From the NCBI GenBank assembly GCA_024516155.1, contig JAJJXM010000020.1, positions 620,001 to 684,000 of the forward strand: a DNA stretch of 64,000 bases, given 5' to 3'. This DNA comes from Pyronema omphalodes (lineage: Eukaryota; Ascomycota; Pezizomycetes; Pezizales; Pyronemataceae). The notes below the pieces were generated by a model that searched no databases, was not told the origin of the DNA, and worked only from the letters and a program-made list of their open reading frames with translations. Shown here piece after piece: positions 47,413 to 60,460 of the stretch. The translations under genes and the position numbers were made by a program. Position 1 is the stretch's first letter. Each line of letters begins with the position of its first letter.

Positions 47413-48171
47413 TTATCTAGAATAATCTGGAGCTCTCTGTAACAGCCACCATGAAATAGTACCAACCAAAACAACTTTGGGAGTCCATCGTATTACTCGC
47501 TTTATTACATCTCCTCCTGTAACGTATCTTCTAACTATCAATTGTACCCCAAATTGCTCAATCATAGCACAGATAAAAACATACATAGGCATATAAGTCA
47601 TGAATTTTATCCATGCATTGGCATAATTCTTCCATGCTTCAGGGATGTGGGATAACTCGACATCTCGTATGCATAAATTCGTTTGATATAGAATAATGTG
47701 AAGCCATAAGATGAAAGTAATATGCGATATCCAATTAGACAATTCAAGCTACAATGATAGAATGAGCCAATGTTGCAAGAAATCCGGAAATAAAACAATG
47801 GGACATACGTAGTTGTAGCCTTCCGAAACGGACTTCTTGTGATTTTTCGGAATCTTTGTCACCACTGTGTTTTCTGGAGTCATATCGTCTCTACTCCTCC
47901 TCTCCTTCTCAGCCTCCATAGAAACAAGGCTCTGAACAACACCGGAAATTGCATAGGAAGTCGCACCAGCACCGTCGGGTAGTTCGGTCAACAACTCCTT
48001 CGTCGTGGCGCGGAGGCGTTCACCGTTTCCTTCCCAGGAGGCACAGATTCCATCGGCAATTTCGGGTTCGGTTCCAATAAGAAGGAGGACCTGGTTGAGG
48101 AACTGTTGGACTTGCTCGCTGTTGGCGGAGGGAGCGGGAAGCTTCATTCGAATAGTACCTTTCTCGGCCAT
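47413..48171 (-). CDS. Unrecognised protein with C-terminal membrane segments
   Basis: Two exons, 48171-47809 and 47748-47413, give about 232 aa. The junction (TAC|GTATGT ... TTGTAG|CTT) yields GYNYLELSNWISHITFIL. The N-terminal half is soluble and acidic (QVQQFLNQVLLLIGTEPEIA, GAGATSYAISGVV). It is followed by a charged stretch (EAEKERRSRDD). The C-terminal half has three likely membrane helices: SHITFILWLHIILY, MPMYVFICAMIEQFGVQLIV and VVLVGTISWWLL. Single-intron structure, good splice sites and uniform composition support a real gene. No family is recognised and no function is assigned. Confidence 0.75.
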
Positions 48172-51100
48172 GTCTGATGATTGTGATTATTAGCTACGCC
48201 GGGGAAGAAGAGGATCGGAGTGCCGCTTTTGCGAAGAAGAACTTACTGCGTTGAACTCGGAGACTTGGTTGGGAATGCAATTATTGCGCGACGTATAAAG
48301 AGCGCTAGGGTCTAGTGGGAGCCTCGAACACCTGGCTGGTCGGAGTGGCTTACGTTCCCGGGTTTCAGTATCGTTTTTTGCGTTTATCGATGTGTATAGA
48401 CGCGGTTGCAAGGGCCAAGTCATTCTCGGATCCAGGCAGTTTCCGCTGTGCCTGTTATCATCCACCAGCCGATCATGAAGCCAGGGCTGACACGGAATAT
48501 GATATTAGTTTCGTAGCAACCGCGAGAAATAACGTAATGCGTATCAATTTGATATAGATAATAAATACATCATGAGTGGTGGCTTCTTTATTATTCTTGC
48601 ATATACATTTACCCACGCAAGTTAATTGGACTCTGCAGTTGACGTCATACTTAGAATTCTTCCTTCCAAATCGCCAACCGGCATCCGAGGAGATTAGAGG
48701 CCATTATTTGTCAGCCCAGGCTTTAAAGATTTCGAATTCACAAAAGCTGTTGCAACGATTCAAATCTCAGTGGGTCTACTTCTGTTTTACGTACTATTTG
48801 TGACGTCTGACAGGCTTGCTACATGGACTATCGAGTGATACTTGATGCATATGTAAACGTAATGAACACGTGCAATCACCAGTCATGATTCGGCAGTTGT
48901 GACCACGAGTGGGATAAATAGCCAGCTTATCAAAGGGGATCAGAACCTCTGATTATAACTGCTGTTACTTATCGGGGTTCAATAAACGGATAAAGCTCTC
49001 AGGTCAGGTAGCGACGCACTAGAAGTCGAGGATTGTTTTAGACGAGTTAAGGGACTATCAACAGATATCACGTTCGATGGATATAGATAGTTCTCGTATT
49101 TCACTATCAGGGAAGGGATTTGAAGATATAGATTTTACAGATTGTAAAAACTTCTATGCTATATCTTGCAGAATATTCCCTGAGCAGAATGGGTTAATCT
49201 ATTCTCACCATAGACATTTCCGTCCAATAACACAACTTCACAGTTTCTCAGAAATCGTGACGCAGAATGAAAAGCTCCACTCACCAGGTGAGCCTACAGC
49301 ACTGACCATAATAAAAGCACGCAGTCATCGTTTCATCAACGAGTGGCAAGCGGTCCGTATGAGAATTGTTAGGGTTCAGGGTTTTACTATCTACTTGGGG
49401 GAGGTTAAAGCTGGTACAGGGTATATATGTACAAGGGTTATTTTCTTACCCTGGATCAGTTGCCACGGGTGGCCATCACACGATCTCACTCCTGCGACTA
49501 AGTTACAATTTCGTTTGATTTTTTTCTTTTACAGGGCCTAGATTTGTGACTTTTCGTCAATCTCATCCATCAAATGTGGTAAGTGCTTACTGAGGATCAA
49601 GGAATCAGGGTATGCACATACATAGGTTTCATGTTTCATGCTTCAACAACTGATGATGACGATGCATTAGATGCATTAGATGCATATTTTAACGAAAGCG
49701 AAGGGATCGTACATACATACAGGTATCTAGGCTCCCACAAAATCTGTAAGTCTGTAGGGAACGGAGAATTTTCGCGTCAGGTACCAGGAACACACGTGTG
49801 GGCTTCTGAGATGAACCTGGTTGGTTTCAAGACGCATATCACGGAAAAATCGGCATAACGCTCATTGCACAGGTTACAACTTTCACTGTGACTTTGAAGA
49901 AAGCAAAAAAAAAAAAATATACCCCTTGGCACGTGCCTTCGGTGACTTTTAAAACACAAACGTGGGGCGCGTAGATGATACGCCGGCGCGTCAAGAATCT
50001 GCCCATATATGATTTCATAGTTTTTCGGTAGGAAAAACATTGATCCTTAAGCCCGGCCGGTCGGAGCATAATCTCTTTTTGGAATTTGTGGCGGGCCTGA
50101 AGAAAATTGAAAAAGAATGCATAAGGGATGTATGATGCACCAGGAATCAATTTCAGGAATATGATACCATGTAGTAATAGATTATGTACATAGCTCCCAG
50201 AAACGTTAAAATTCATCGCAGAATCAAAGTGGGGGAAAGCACAGGATACTGAAATCGGCAGTTTGGATTTATGAAACGTAACAAAAACTCTCCCAGAATA
50301 GAGTTTACCATCTTATCGGAGTTAGCCTTGGGGGTTTTTTTTCTTGGGCTTTTCAGGCGAACCATTGGATTTAACTGCGCACGGGGGAGCTTATATACTA
50401 TCAACTCTACATAGTTTGCTTCTATGTCTACTAACCCCCACTCGTAACCTGTGTCCCACCAGTTCTTTCGGACACACCGCCACCATCCGCCGATCATCGG
50501 AGCTCGTTCAGCTCACGGTCCTTTCCACGTTCTCTAAATCCCGCAACTGGACTCCGAACTAGAGTCAGAATGTCTAGATACTACATGATGTTTCTATTTT
50601 CCATTCGTATCGAGTTATATGGTACAGAAGAGTAACCATGACCACCCGTATTTTCCCCTAGTTTTCGGGTAATTTTGACCAAATAACGCAAAACATGATT
50701 CAAAATAACGCTTGACAACAAACCTTCCTAGCTCCGGGAGGAAATATTAAAAAAGCGAACAAAACGGTATCGTATTTGGTATGTACCCCTTCATAATACT
50801 GTTCCTGGCTTAATATAAGAGATAACGCGTACGCAATTCAAATAACGCTTCACGTTAACACTTAACAAACGCTTCTACCAAAATAACCATTTTCTTTTAT
50901 TAAATCGAGTCCTTACCCCCACCTTTGTTTATCGTTACCCCTTGGACACCCATTATTCCGGCGGCTGTGCGCACGAAAAAAAAAATCAAAATGAAACACA
51001 GATCAAAACTCATCACACACGTGTGATAGCTTATGAATGTGTGATTCCTTCAGTACCATTGATACTTCGTTCGTATTCACATCGTAGATCCGAGAGCGGT

Positions 51101-53761
51101 CGGTAATGCATTCGAATATTCTGTGGTCCGAAGCAAAAGTGTATCTCCACGGAATTATATGGTGGAGGTGGGATAGAATTGATAGGTTGACGATTTTAGT
51201 ATCACTCGCTTTTTTTTTTCCTAAGGCACTCTAAAAAAAAAATCTCTAAATACATATACTTGCTAACTAGCTAGATAAAATCTACGTGCAGATAACAGCT
51301 GTACATATATGTGCAGATGTACAGAATTAATTGCAGAATTGTATAGTTGGTACATACATCCATACATAGAGACTTTAAGCTTCTTGTACTTGAAAAGTAA
51401 AGCTATTGGAGATATCCTGCACTTCGACGTGTTACCAGGCTTGTAATTTGCGTGTTGGCGGACGCCGTCATCTTACTTGTGTTAGACGGTCTTTTGGTTC
51501 TCAGCGATAACGCATGCTGCATGGAACATGCAGAAAGATGCTAGAAGCCCGTAGCTTGACCTAGCTTGAGTTTTAGTTACTTTAGAGCATTGTGGTTTCC
51601 CGTAGCGGTTGTGCTAAAGAGTTCAACCGTGACCGAGGAAAACATATCGGACTAAAGGGATAACGGATTGAATAACGATTAAACAATTTATGTGCTAGGG
51701 ATAGAATATTATTATCGGTCCCAAGGAAGAAAAGTAATAGATAACGGATACTAGTTTTAAAAAAAATCGATGTTGTGATAGATATCTGTGCTTGTACTAT
51801 TCTTATTCCTGTACGGTGTCCCTAGATTCGCCCGTGCGTAGATGTGTGTGCGTGAGCTCCTTACGATCAAAGCGTAGGCTTGCCAAAGGCTGTCAAAGGA
51901 TATTGCTTGTTACTGGCAACCTATGACTACCTGATCTACCTAAGCCATACACTCGGTGAGCAAAAACGCACGCTAGATGGTATACCTATCTATCGGAAAA
52001 AATCACCAGCCGCCGCGATCCCAGCTCCTACAGATCGGTTAATACTTTTCTCCCAAAGAAGTTCAGAGGCTTTCTATAGTTCTGCCGCAGGTCAACCGTA
52101 GGATTACCATAGGGTTCCCATCCGTCCGGGATATAATCATCGGCGCTCCCTCGAGGTGAGTGACCCCCTAGGAAATCGAAGGGCATCGCAAGGAGCCCTA
52201 CTTGAATTGTCCTAAACAACCCAACCCGGTCACATGAACCCGTGGGTATGGAAAGCTAGAGCTTCACTCCCAGCTGACCCCCCAGCACTGCCCTGTTCAA
52301 TCTATCTACGACTAGTTGCCAGGTAGCTTTCAAAAGTTGACAGCTCGCACTCGGGCTCTCCCTATGAGGCTGCTTGGATTCCTTCCAGTTACAGTTTCAG
52401 AATGTATTTCCGATCAGGAGCTTGTGTTGTACGTCTCGTACGATTTTCTTCTCATCGCCTGAACTGTCATCTGAAGCAGTAGTAAGCGTAGTCCGGCCTT
52501 AATGATCTCCGCGGGAGTCCTTGGCAAGGCCTGGCAAGCTTCGGCGATATTTGTCGTTTAACTTGGCGATGAACTTGGCAAAGCTGGGGGACGGATATGA
52601 AAAGCGTGGCAACGGTTGGCGATACTTGGCGATGGCATGGCTGAGTCCGGTGTTGTTTGGCAATACTTGGCATTGAGATGGTATAACTGACTTGCAACGA
52701 ACAGTAACATCTCCCGATATCTCTTGGCGGAGGTGAGCGGTGTCTTGGGCCCGCTCGTGTAGCGCGTCTAGATATTGCCGCGATTTATCGTGAATCAGTA
52801 GCAGGATTACCCCCACGTCACAATTGCGTGATTTCAATTACCAACTGAATATTCGAAACCGATCCGAGATCTCTTTTTGTTCGCAGTAATTCTCTAGTCC
52901 ATGTTGATACTATTTCCGACCACCCGATGCTCCTGTAACAACCAGTGGTGGGATCGGACATTACAAGGCACACTCTGGTTCGGGTTCCCTAGCTGTTCGA
53001 CATCATCGTTCGGATATTTGCCTTCTTTTCATGAGCGGAGGTATCTCCATTGTCATTATTTGCGTTATTTTTTGACCAATGACCATGTATTCCACGTGCT
53101 ACATGGTGTTGTTGTTGGTTGGGTATGCGTGTTGACAAGTTGGACGGCAGAGTAATTGTCGTTTTGGTTCGGTGGTGGTCATAACAAAATTAACGCTACT
53201 CTGCGTCCCGAAAATTCGCGGCCGTACTTCAAGTCGGTATCCCGATTTATTCCCGCGGTAAGGCAATAATTCTGTTGCTCCATCCATCCGAGCTTTCCCC
53301 GCGCCGGCTAGAGACGCCAAATCCGGTTTTAAATTTACCGCCTTGCTGCTGGAACTACCGTTCGCTTCGGCGACTATTGTGGCTCCGATGTTGTTTTTAG
53401 AGTCATCTTTGACAGTCCTATTTCTTGATGTATATCCGTAATAACGTATGTAGTTGACGAATGGTGCAATCGTAATATTTTGACTTTACTGCGAAAGGTC
53501 CCTAGCTGGACAAACGTACCAATGGAATCTTTAGGAGAATCCCTAGAAGAATCTTACCTAGGGGATAGTCCGGGCTTAAGATAAGGCAGCCAAAATGTTC
53601 GCTGCTCGCTCAAGTACACCCGAGTGATGTGACATGCGGACCGACCCGCATTGTAGCTCCTCGTCTGTTCGTCTGCGGTGCTTCTATGTACTCAGAAGAA
53701 CCGTCTCCCTCTAAATTCAGCCATACAGACCCAAGTACAACGGGGCGTGCATTTCAGTGCA

Positions 53762-53835
53762 TTCCCGAAGCTCGACAAGGTTCGATAAGGTCCGACAAAG
53801 TCCAACAGGGTCCGACGAAGTCAAATCAGACGCTT
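53762..53835. repeat. Degenerate 10-bp repeat (CCGACAAGGT)
   Basis: Roughly six decamers (CGACAAGGTT, CGATAAGGTC, CGACAAAGTC, CAACAGGGTC, CGACGAAGTC) follow without gaps, then fade into AGGTCCGAAAAG-like remnants. Confidence 0.75.
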
Positions 53836-56800
53836 GAAGAGGTCCGAAAAGACCTATGTACAAGGTTTGACAGAGTTTACTAAAAGTTCGTCGAATTTAG
53901 GTGAAGTTTGGCGAAGCCTTTCAGAGCCCGGTAAAATCTCAAATTCAAAACCAGGATGTATCTTCAGCATGAATCCTTATAAACCCTAGGGTTGGTCACG
54001 AAATTAATTCCGTTCAGTCTCCTATCAAATAGCTTCCCGATGGACATTTGGAAGAAGCTTAACAACGAATTGTGGACCTCTTGTCAGACTTAGGAAAATA
54101 AATCCCAGAATTAGCGTTCATCAAGGTCCCTCTGTCGCATTTTCAACCGGCCCGGATCCAAGATACATACGTACATAAATATCGATCGTATGGCGTGCAG
54201 GCGGCCTTAGAACTGAATTTCCGATGTTGCGTTGAACAGAATTACATTTCCCTTCTCGGGCTCCAAGGATAAGCTTCGAGAACTTGTCAAAGACCAGTCA
54301 AAGAACAATCAAAGACAAATCAAAGGCATTTTCAGCCAGTCAAAGCCCTTTGAATCCCGCGTCGTGTAACTTCATCGGTGGCGTTGTCACGTTGCATCTT
54401 TCAAGGTCTGTGTCTTCTGCAAGCCCCTCCTCCACCACCTCCACGCCGAGAAATGAGGCTCAAACTAGTTCAGTACACAGTCCAAGGCGCTCTCGAAGAC
54501 CGCAAGGGCGGAGGGTTCACGAGCTCTAAACTCCGTCAGTGGCGTTGTCGTCGTCGTGGTGGTACTCCACTTCAATCCTCGATCATCACCCCGCTAAACT
54601 TTCTCGATGCGAACACATGTATAACTTCGATGTTAAGCATGAACCACTCCGACGATATTCCTCTAGGCAACGCACGTCGGAGATACTTCGTTTGCTGGTA
54701 GGTACAGTCGTTGCGGGGGTAGATAGGTTATTTTTTGGCTGCTTGCTTTGCTTTGGGTTGCTTTGCTACCACGAGTTATCGCAGCACAACACACGAGAGG
54801 ATCCAATGGCTTGGGTATATGATGATGGTGGCTTGAATTGGTGTTATAAGCTTGCACAACGAGAGCTGAATTAAAAAAGAAAAAACAAAAAGGGAAGGGT
54901 GTGAGCTTAAGCTGCTGCTCTATGCTGCAAAGTGTGCAAAGCGCGAGAGACGTATGCTCATTGCTTTCAATACACATAGCACCAAATGTGTTTGTTGGCA
55001 AAGCGAAAGCAGAGCAGACAGAACCTTTCCAATCCGACGGAAATTTGGCGCGGACGAATAAGGTAACTCTGATTTAGAAACCGCGTTTGTCCGTCCCGTC
55101 TCGTCTCGTCTCCAGTCGCCGTCTCATCTTCAATTTTGCTGTGCGTCGTGGTGCGGTGTGGGCAGGATTCGCATTCGTTCCTGAGTTCTGAGACTAGTGC
55201 AGCATATTAGTTCCATTTTTTAAGCTCCACCTAGGTATGGTCGTTTCATACCTAAACTCCACCTAGATATTTCTAGCTTCTAGCTTCTATGGTAGCTTCT
55301 ACCCCCCACCCACCTTGATTCTAACTTTCCTTGGTCTCGCGTCAAAGAAATCTTAAGACAATCCCGAACCCTCAAGAACGCGTCAACCGCGTCCCCAAAA
55401 CCCACCTTAGCCCAAATCTTTCCATGTACCTAAGGTTGGTTGGTTGTTTGATTGGTTAAAAGCACCGATAAGTTAGAGTAACCAGATCGAACCAACCTCG
55501 AGTGACCGATCATGTCACACACAAGGACGAAAGACTCCTCATTCAACGGACATCCAACTCCGTCGAATTAAAAATCCCCGTGTCAAACAAAAAAAAAATT
55601 TAAGCAACACCAGCAGCAGGCAAAATTGGTAACCAGCAATCAGAAAGAGCTAAAATACGTAAGATGCACAAAATGCGGACCTAGCACCTAGCACGTGTGT
55701 AAAAAGTGTGGGGTAGTAGATACTTTATCCCAAAGATTTACTACATGCCCACTATGAATCTATCTATGACTGTAAACCATATCTATTCATCTATATCTGT
55801 ATGTACACATATAGATAATAAAACATCATCACTTCGTAACTCGCTATGTATGTATGTATATTTTGAATGTACTATACTCTTGATATGATACATAGCTCAT
55901 CCTAACTGCTGAGCTGAAAAAGAGTGGGCCGTGGCCGATAGTCGGCGTTTATAAAGTCCGATTTTTACATGTACGATCTCATCGGGATATCGGGATATGC
56001 GAAGCTGCAAAGTTGTGATTAAAACCGTGTATAGTCAAGGTAAGATTACAGGGTACCATGTTAATGCTAGGATGGGATTATAGGGTAAGGTTATACAGCA
56101 GCATTATAGGATTCAATTATATACCGTATATTATAGAGCGATTTTAAAAGAAGGAAGATGGATCATGAAAGGAAATAAAGATATAGGATATAGGATATAC
56201 AACAAGAGCCAGGGAAGATGAGAAGATAAACAGATATATTCTTGGGGGGTTTATGATGGATATGAAATACCAATATCCACATTGTAAAAACAAAATGAGT
56301 GAAGAGAATAGCCTGGGAAAGAAAAGAGAATCATTATGAATCATAATGATTGTATTGCCGTGATCAACTGGGATTCTGGGAATTAATTACGAATGTGTTC
56401 TATATATACATAGATCTTCTTTCTTTTGTAGTTCCTTGAGTTCTACAACCTCTTTTCTTGCGAATACCATGAAAGATTTACAACTTACGACCTTCAATTT
56501 CGATGTCATACCTGTCATAGATGATATACACTAGCCACTATCCGTAACTTGAATTCAAACCCCCTTTCCAAGATCCAAAGTCCAAGATCCTACAAACTAA
56601 ACACGTCGATGAATTCCACGGAGTTAAGCTTGCTTGCTCGAAGAAAAATTGATATGCGTACTCTGAGTTACAGATATGCAAACTGCAGCGAATTACTGTA
56701 AATCTCGTGAATCTCTTAAATCATATCCATCCGTGAGATGTCATTGTATTTTTTTACTATTCCTCTTTCTCTTTCCTCTTTTCTTGCCCCTTGTCCTTTA

Positions 56801-57538
56801 CCTTGCCTTATCGAATGACTGATGATCGGAGTCCTGGATTTCGTTAATCCTCGATCTCCAACTTCGGTATTAGTCTCCCTTCCCCCCTCCCTCCCTTATT
56901 CCACCCCTCACCCTTACCCCCTGCCCTCCCCACTCCTATAGCCCGAAACTCTTATGCTACCAATCCACCTTCCTAGCAACCCTCATATCCTATCCAATCC
57001 CGGATTATTTTAACAACCCTATTCCCCCGGTAAATTACAGTTCTCTATAGCATCGTAAAAAAAAGGGACAATGGGGGCCGATATCTATAATGTATGATCT
57101 ATGCATCATAGCATAGCATAGCTAGTGGTCGATAGATTAGGTACAGTACGTAGCAGCATGCATAGCAGCATAGGTATATTAAACCTCCAGCTTACCACAG
57201 CAGCATATATCACGCCTTATAAACACTGCAGCAAGCCACCCGCTGTCACAGTAAAGATCGATGGTTTAGACTTTACTGGATTGGTATAGACTATAGTGAC
57301 AGTGACAACCTGGGGCGAGGGAGGGGGGATATGGTGCATGTTTTGGTGAACTTTCGGTTTGCTGTGTTTCGCTATATGTATTGCTCTTAGGTGAAGCTTG
57401 TGGGATTGTGGATTGTGGATTGTGGTTTACACAGATGGATAACAGTACCATCACAGTCAAGAGTTAAGATACTCTGTTCTATTATGGGCTCCCAGTTGAC
57501 GTCGCTTGGTCTTGGTCTCGGTCTTGATGCACTTATGC

Positions 57539-57616
57539 ATCTACCTATCTGTCAATCTATCTGTCCATCTGTCCATCTGTCTATATTTCTGTCTATATTT
57601 CTGTCTTTCTGTCTAT
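57539..57616. repeat. TCTGTCTA/TCTGTCCA tetramer-octamer array
   Basis: Alternating CTATCTGT, CCATCTGT and CTATATTT units, period 8 with a 4-bp sub-period. Confidence 0.8.
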
Positions 57617-58207
57617 GCAACCATCGATTTCTTTGATTATCGATAGATAGATAAATTACACCGATATGCTTGATATGGCAGGTATTAAGTATCAGATACC
57701 GGGCATACAGCACACAGCATACAGTAACCGCCCTATGATAGACAAATTGCGGGGTACATCCTAACGTATCGTATCATGCCGCCGATTTTGTTTGCAGGTA
57801 TGTATGTATGTAAATCTTTATCCTTAAGGCACCGGGCCTTTAGTTTGGTTTGGTTTAGTTTAGATTCTATGCCATACTGGAATAATGAATATGCAATTAA
57901 GAATGTTTCATCATTTGGGGTCGTTTTACTGTACTGTACTGTTTTTTGTTCTACATAGCTAACTTATTAACCAACTTACTTACCAACTTCCGAGGAGCGT
58001 TTTTTTTTTCTTAACGCGTGGTTAATCCCCATTATATATCCTCAGAAACCTCAAAAAAATTAGAAAATCTTCAGGTATATATTCAAGCCGGGCAGTTGTT
58101 GGTCCCAATTACATACTCCCGCGGAGTTACAGTTGTCGTCGTCGGTATGTACTATATAGATGAATCATGATACGACTTGGAAGTTAGTACTCTCCTTAGC
58201 CTAGTAC

Positions 58208-58250
58208 TAGCGGCTACCATACCATACCATACCATACCACCATACCACCA
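58208..58250. repeat. (ATACC)n array
   Basis: Five or six ATACC pentamers, then ACCATACCACC variants. Confidence 0.8.
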
Positions 58251-58544
58251 GCTCAAAATTCTATAGTATATACAGTCCCCGTGTACATACATACGTAGTT
58301 CATACATATAATCCACCTCGCCAAAATGCTTATCATGCAGCTTATGCAGCTCATTCCCTTCCATCTCCCCTCCTCTAAACAAAGCAAAAGAAACGAGCAA
58401 AAAAAAAAATGCACAAGGGTGTCATAAACGTCAACTTAAACCTTCCCTGCCTACCTGCTTTGCTGCTTGCTGCTGGCTGCCTTCCTGTTCCGTCAAGGTC
58501 ATGTATACACAGCACACACCGCGGGAACGTAAAGAAACTCACCA

Positions 58545-58569
58545 CCCCCCCCCCCCCCCCCCCCCCCCC
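58545..58569. repeat. poly-C tract, about 25 bases
   Basis: The longest homopolymer in the window. Confidence 0.9.
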
Positions 58570-58753
58570 TTCTCGCGATCGTATTGTACTGTATTGTATT
58601 ATATTGTGTGGTACATAATAACCACTGAGTATTCTACGGTCTGCGGTCTACGGTCTGCCTACCATTGTCACTCTCACTCCCACTCACCAAATACACATCA
58701 GTGGATAAGAATCTCAAGAGCTACTGTAGCCTGCCTGCCTGACACAAAAAGTT

Positions 58754-58851
58754 GCACCAAGGCAACCAGCACCAAGGCAACCAGCACCAAGGCAACCAGC
58801 AACCAGCAACCAGCAACCAGCAACCAGTAACCAGTAACCAGCAACCAACAA
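58754..58851. repeat. 15-bp repeat passing into a (CAACCAG)n heptamer array
   Basis: Three copies of GCACCAAGGCAACCA (58754-58798) share the ACCAG/CAACCA core with the following heptamer array of about eight CAACCAG units, two of them TAACCAG. It looks as though the heptamers arose from the end of the 15-bp unit. Confidence 0.9.
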
Positions 58852-58914
58852 CCAAGACAACCAAGACAACTAAGCTTTTTTTCCACGATTTAACGATATC
58901 TTGGCGATTATGGC

Positions 58915-58950
58915 TTGCTTGATGCTTGATGCTTGATGCTTGATGCTTGG
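58915..58950. repeat. (GCTTGAT)n heptamer array
   Basis: Five copies of GCTTGAT, about 65 bp after the end of the CAACCAG array. Confidence 0.9.
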
Positions 58951-59344
58951 TACTTGGTTTTGGTCTGTTTCTGCTTGCACGACTGTACATACTGTCGCGC
59001 TTGGCATTTTTCCGGGCCATGGGGCGGGGAGGGGGGTGGAGGGGTGGGGATGGTCGGGGGCGGAGGGGTGGGTGTCAAGGTAACCGCCCGCCGACCAGTC
59101 TGTATGATACTGCAATTCTTCTTTTTCGAAATGTTACATACATACAGTTAAATATGTTAAATATCTGGGTTTTTACTTACAGTAATTGTTAAAATTCTAT
59201 CATCCCCTTCCTCCTCCTCCTCCTCCTCCCTCCCCCCCCCACCCCCGTCGCTTTGGATTTAGATATATTGAAGATATCGTACCCCATGCTCCTCATGCTC
59301 CTCATGCTTCCATGGCTTCATGACGCGGCCGTGATGGGGGTGAT

Positions 59345-59362
59345 GGGGGGGGGGGGGGGGGG
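59345..59362. repeat. poly-G tract
   Basis: About 18 G after a TGATGGGGG repeat. Confidence 0.9.
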
Positions 59363-59971
59363 TGGTACTGTACATGCTCAGTCCCTGTATGTATATAGTG
59401 TTCTGCTAGCATGCTGCACCATAGCTTGCCAGGATTTGGAATTGGGGTTGCGGTTGCGGTTGCGGTGTAAATGGACCATGGGATCATGGGTACTATGGGT
59501 ATGATATGAGAAAGAAGAAAAAAAAAGAAAAAAAGAGAGAGGAAAAGAAAAATATACCCATACTCATACCAAAAGAAAAGAACATTGATAAATTGGTAAA
59601 TTGATGAAACCTACATCATATATAAAGTTTCCAATACAGTACGATACAAGCGAAAATAAATTCCACACAAATATCCAAAAAGCAATTTAAGACAGATATA
59701 AAGACTATTTAAGCTCAGAATAAACGCTTCATGACCAGAAGATACATGCTCGGAATACATATAACTTTTTTCCTCCTTCCTGTTATGTATGAAAACTACA
59801 AAATGAAAACTGCAGACTGCAAACTGCAAACATACCGCCCGTGACCTCGCAGCTTTTTGCCTGCACGATGACGCATGGAAAGGGGTTGATAATTTGGCTT
59901 GTAAGTTGCGGTCTACACCGTAATTTTCTTAGCTCCCACATCATTCACATCTCCCACGACCACGACCACGA

Positions 59972-59989
59972 CCCCCCCCCCCCCCCCCC
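59972..59989. repeat. poly-C tract
   Basis: About 18 C preceded by three CACGAC units. Confidence 0.9.
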
Positions 59990-60405
59990 ACCGTCGTCAT
60001 AACCCAATTAGAGAATTTCCTTGAAGCCTCGATCAGAGATTGATCGCATTGCGCTCTATTTATGAATATGTGAAAGTACAGTAGTGGTGGTGGTAGCTTG
60101 TATATATGTATGTAGCCTGTAGTCATTTTAGTTAATTTTCATGGCCGCTGGACGGAAAACTGTCATTTCGTGGTCATTGGATCATTGAGCGGCGGCCGAC
60201 TGTCATACGGTCATACGGTCATACGTTACCGACTTGATCTTAGACTGAGGGTTTTATGCCCGTTGTGTGTAGTTGTGTTATTATTGTTATTATTACTGTG
60301 AGTATTTTTTGACTCTCTGACACAGTCTGTCAGGATCTCAGGATTTCAGGATTACAGGATTTCAGGATGGGTCATTGTCGTCGTGGAGTAATGTATAGTC
60401 GAGGA

Positions 60406-60454
<49 letters not shown>

Positions 60455-60460
60455 GATTCA
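60406..60460. repeat. (ACTATTC)n heptamer array
   Basis: About seven ACTATTC units, decaying to ACGATTC and ACAATTC at the right. Confidence 0.9.

Noticed and set aside
49077..49858. Two neighbouring plus-strand frames (154 and 91 codons) that might be exons of one gene
   Set aside because: No splice pair joined them convincingly and neither shows a known domain. The second contains a GATGCATTA micro-repeat.
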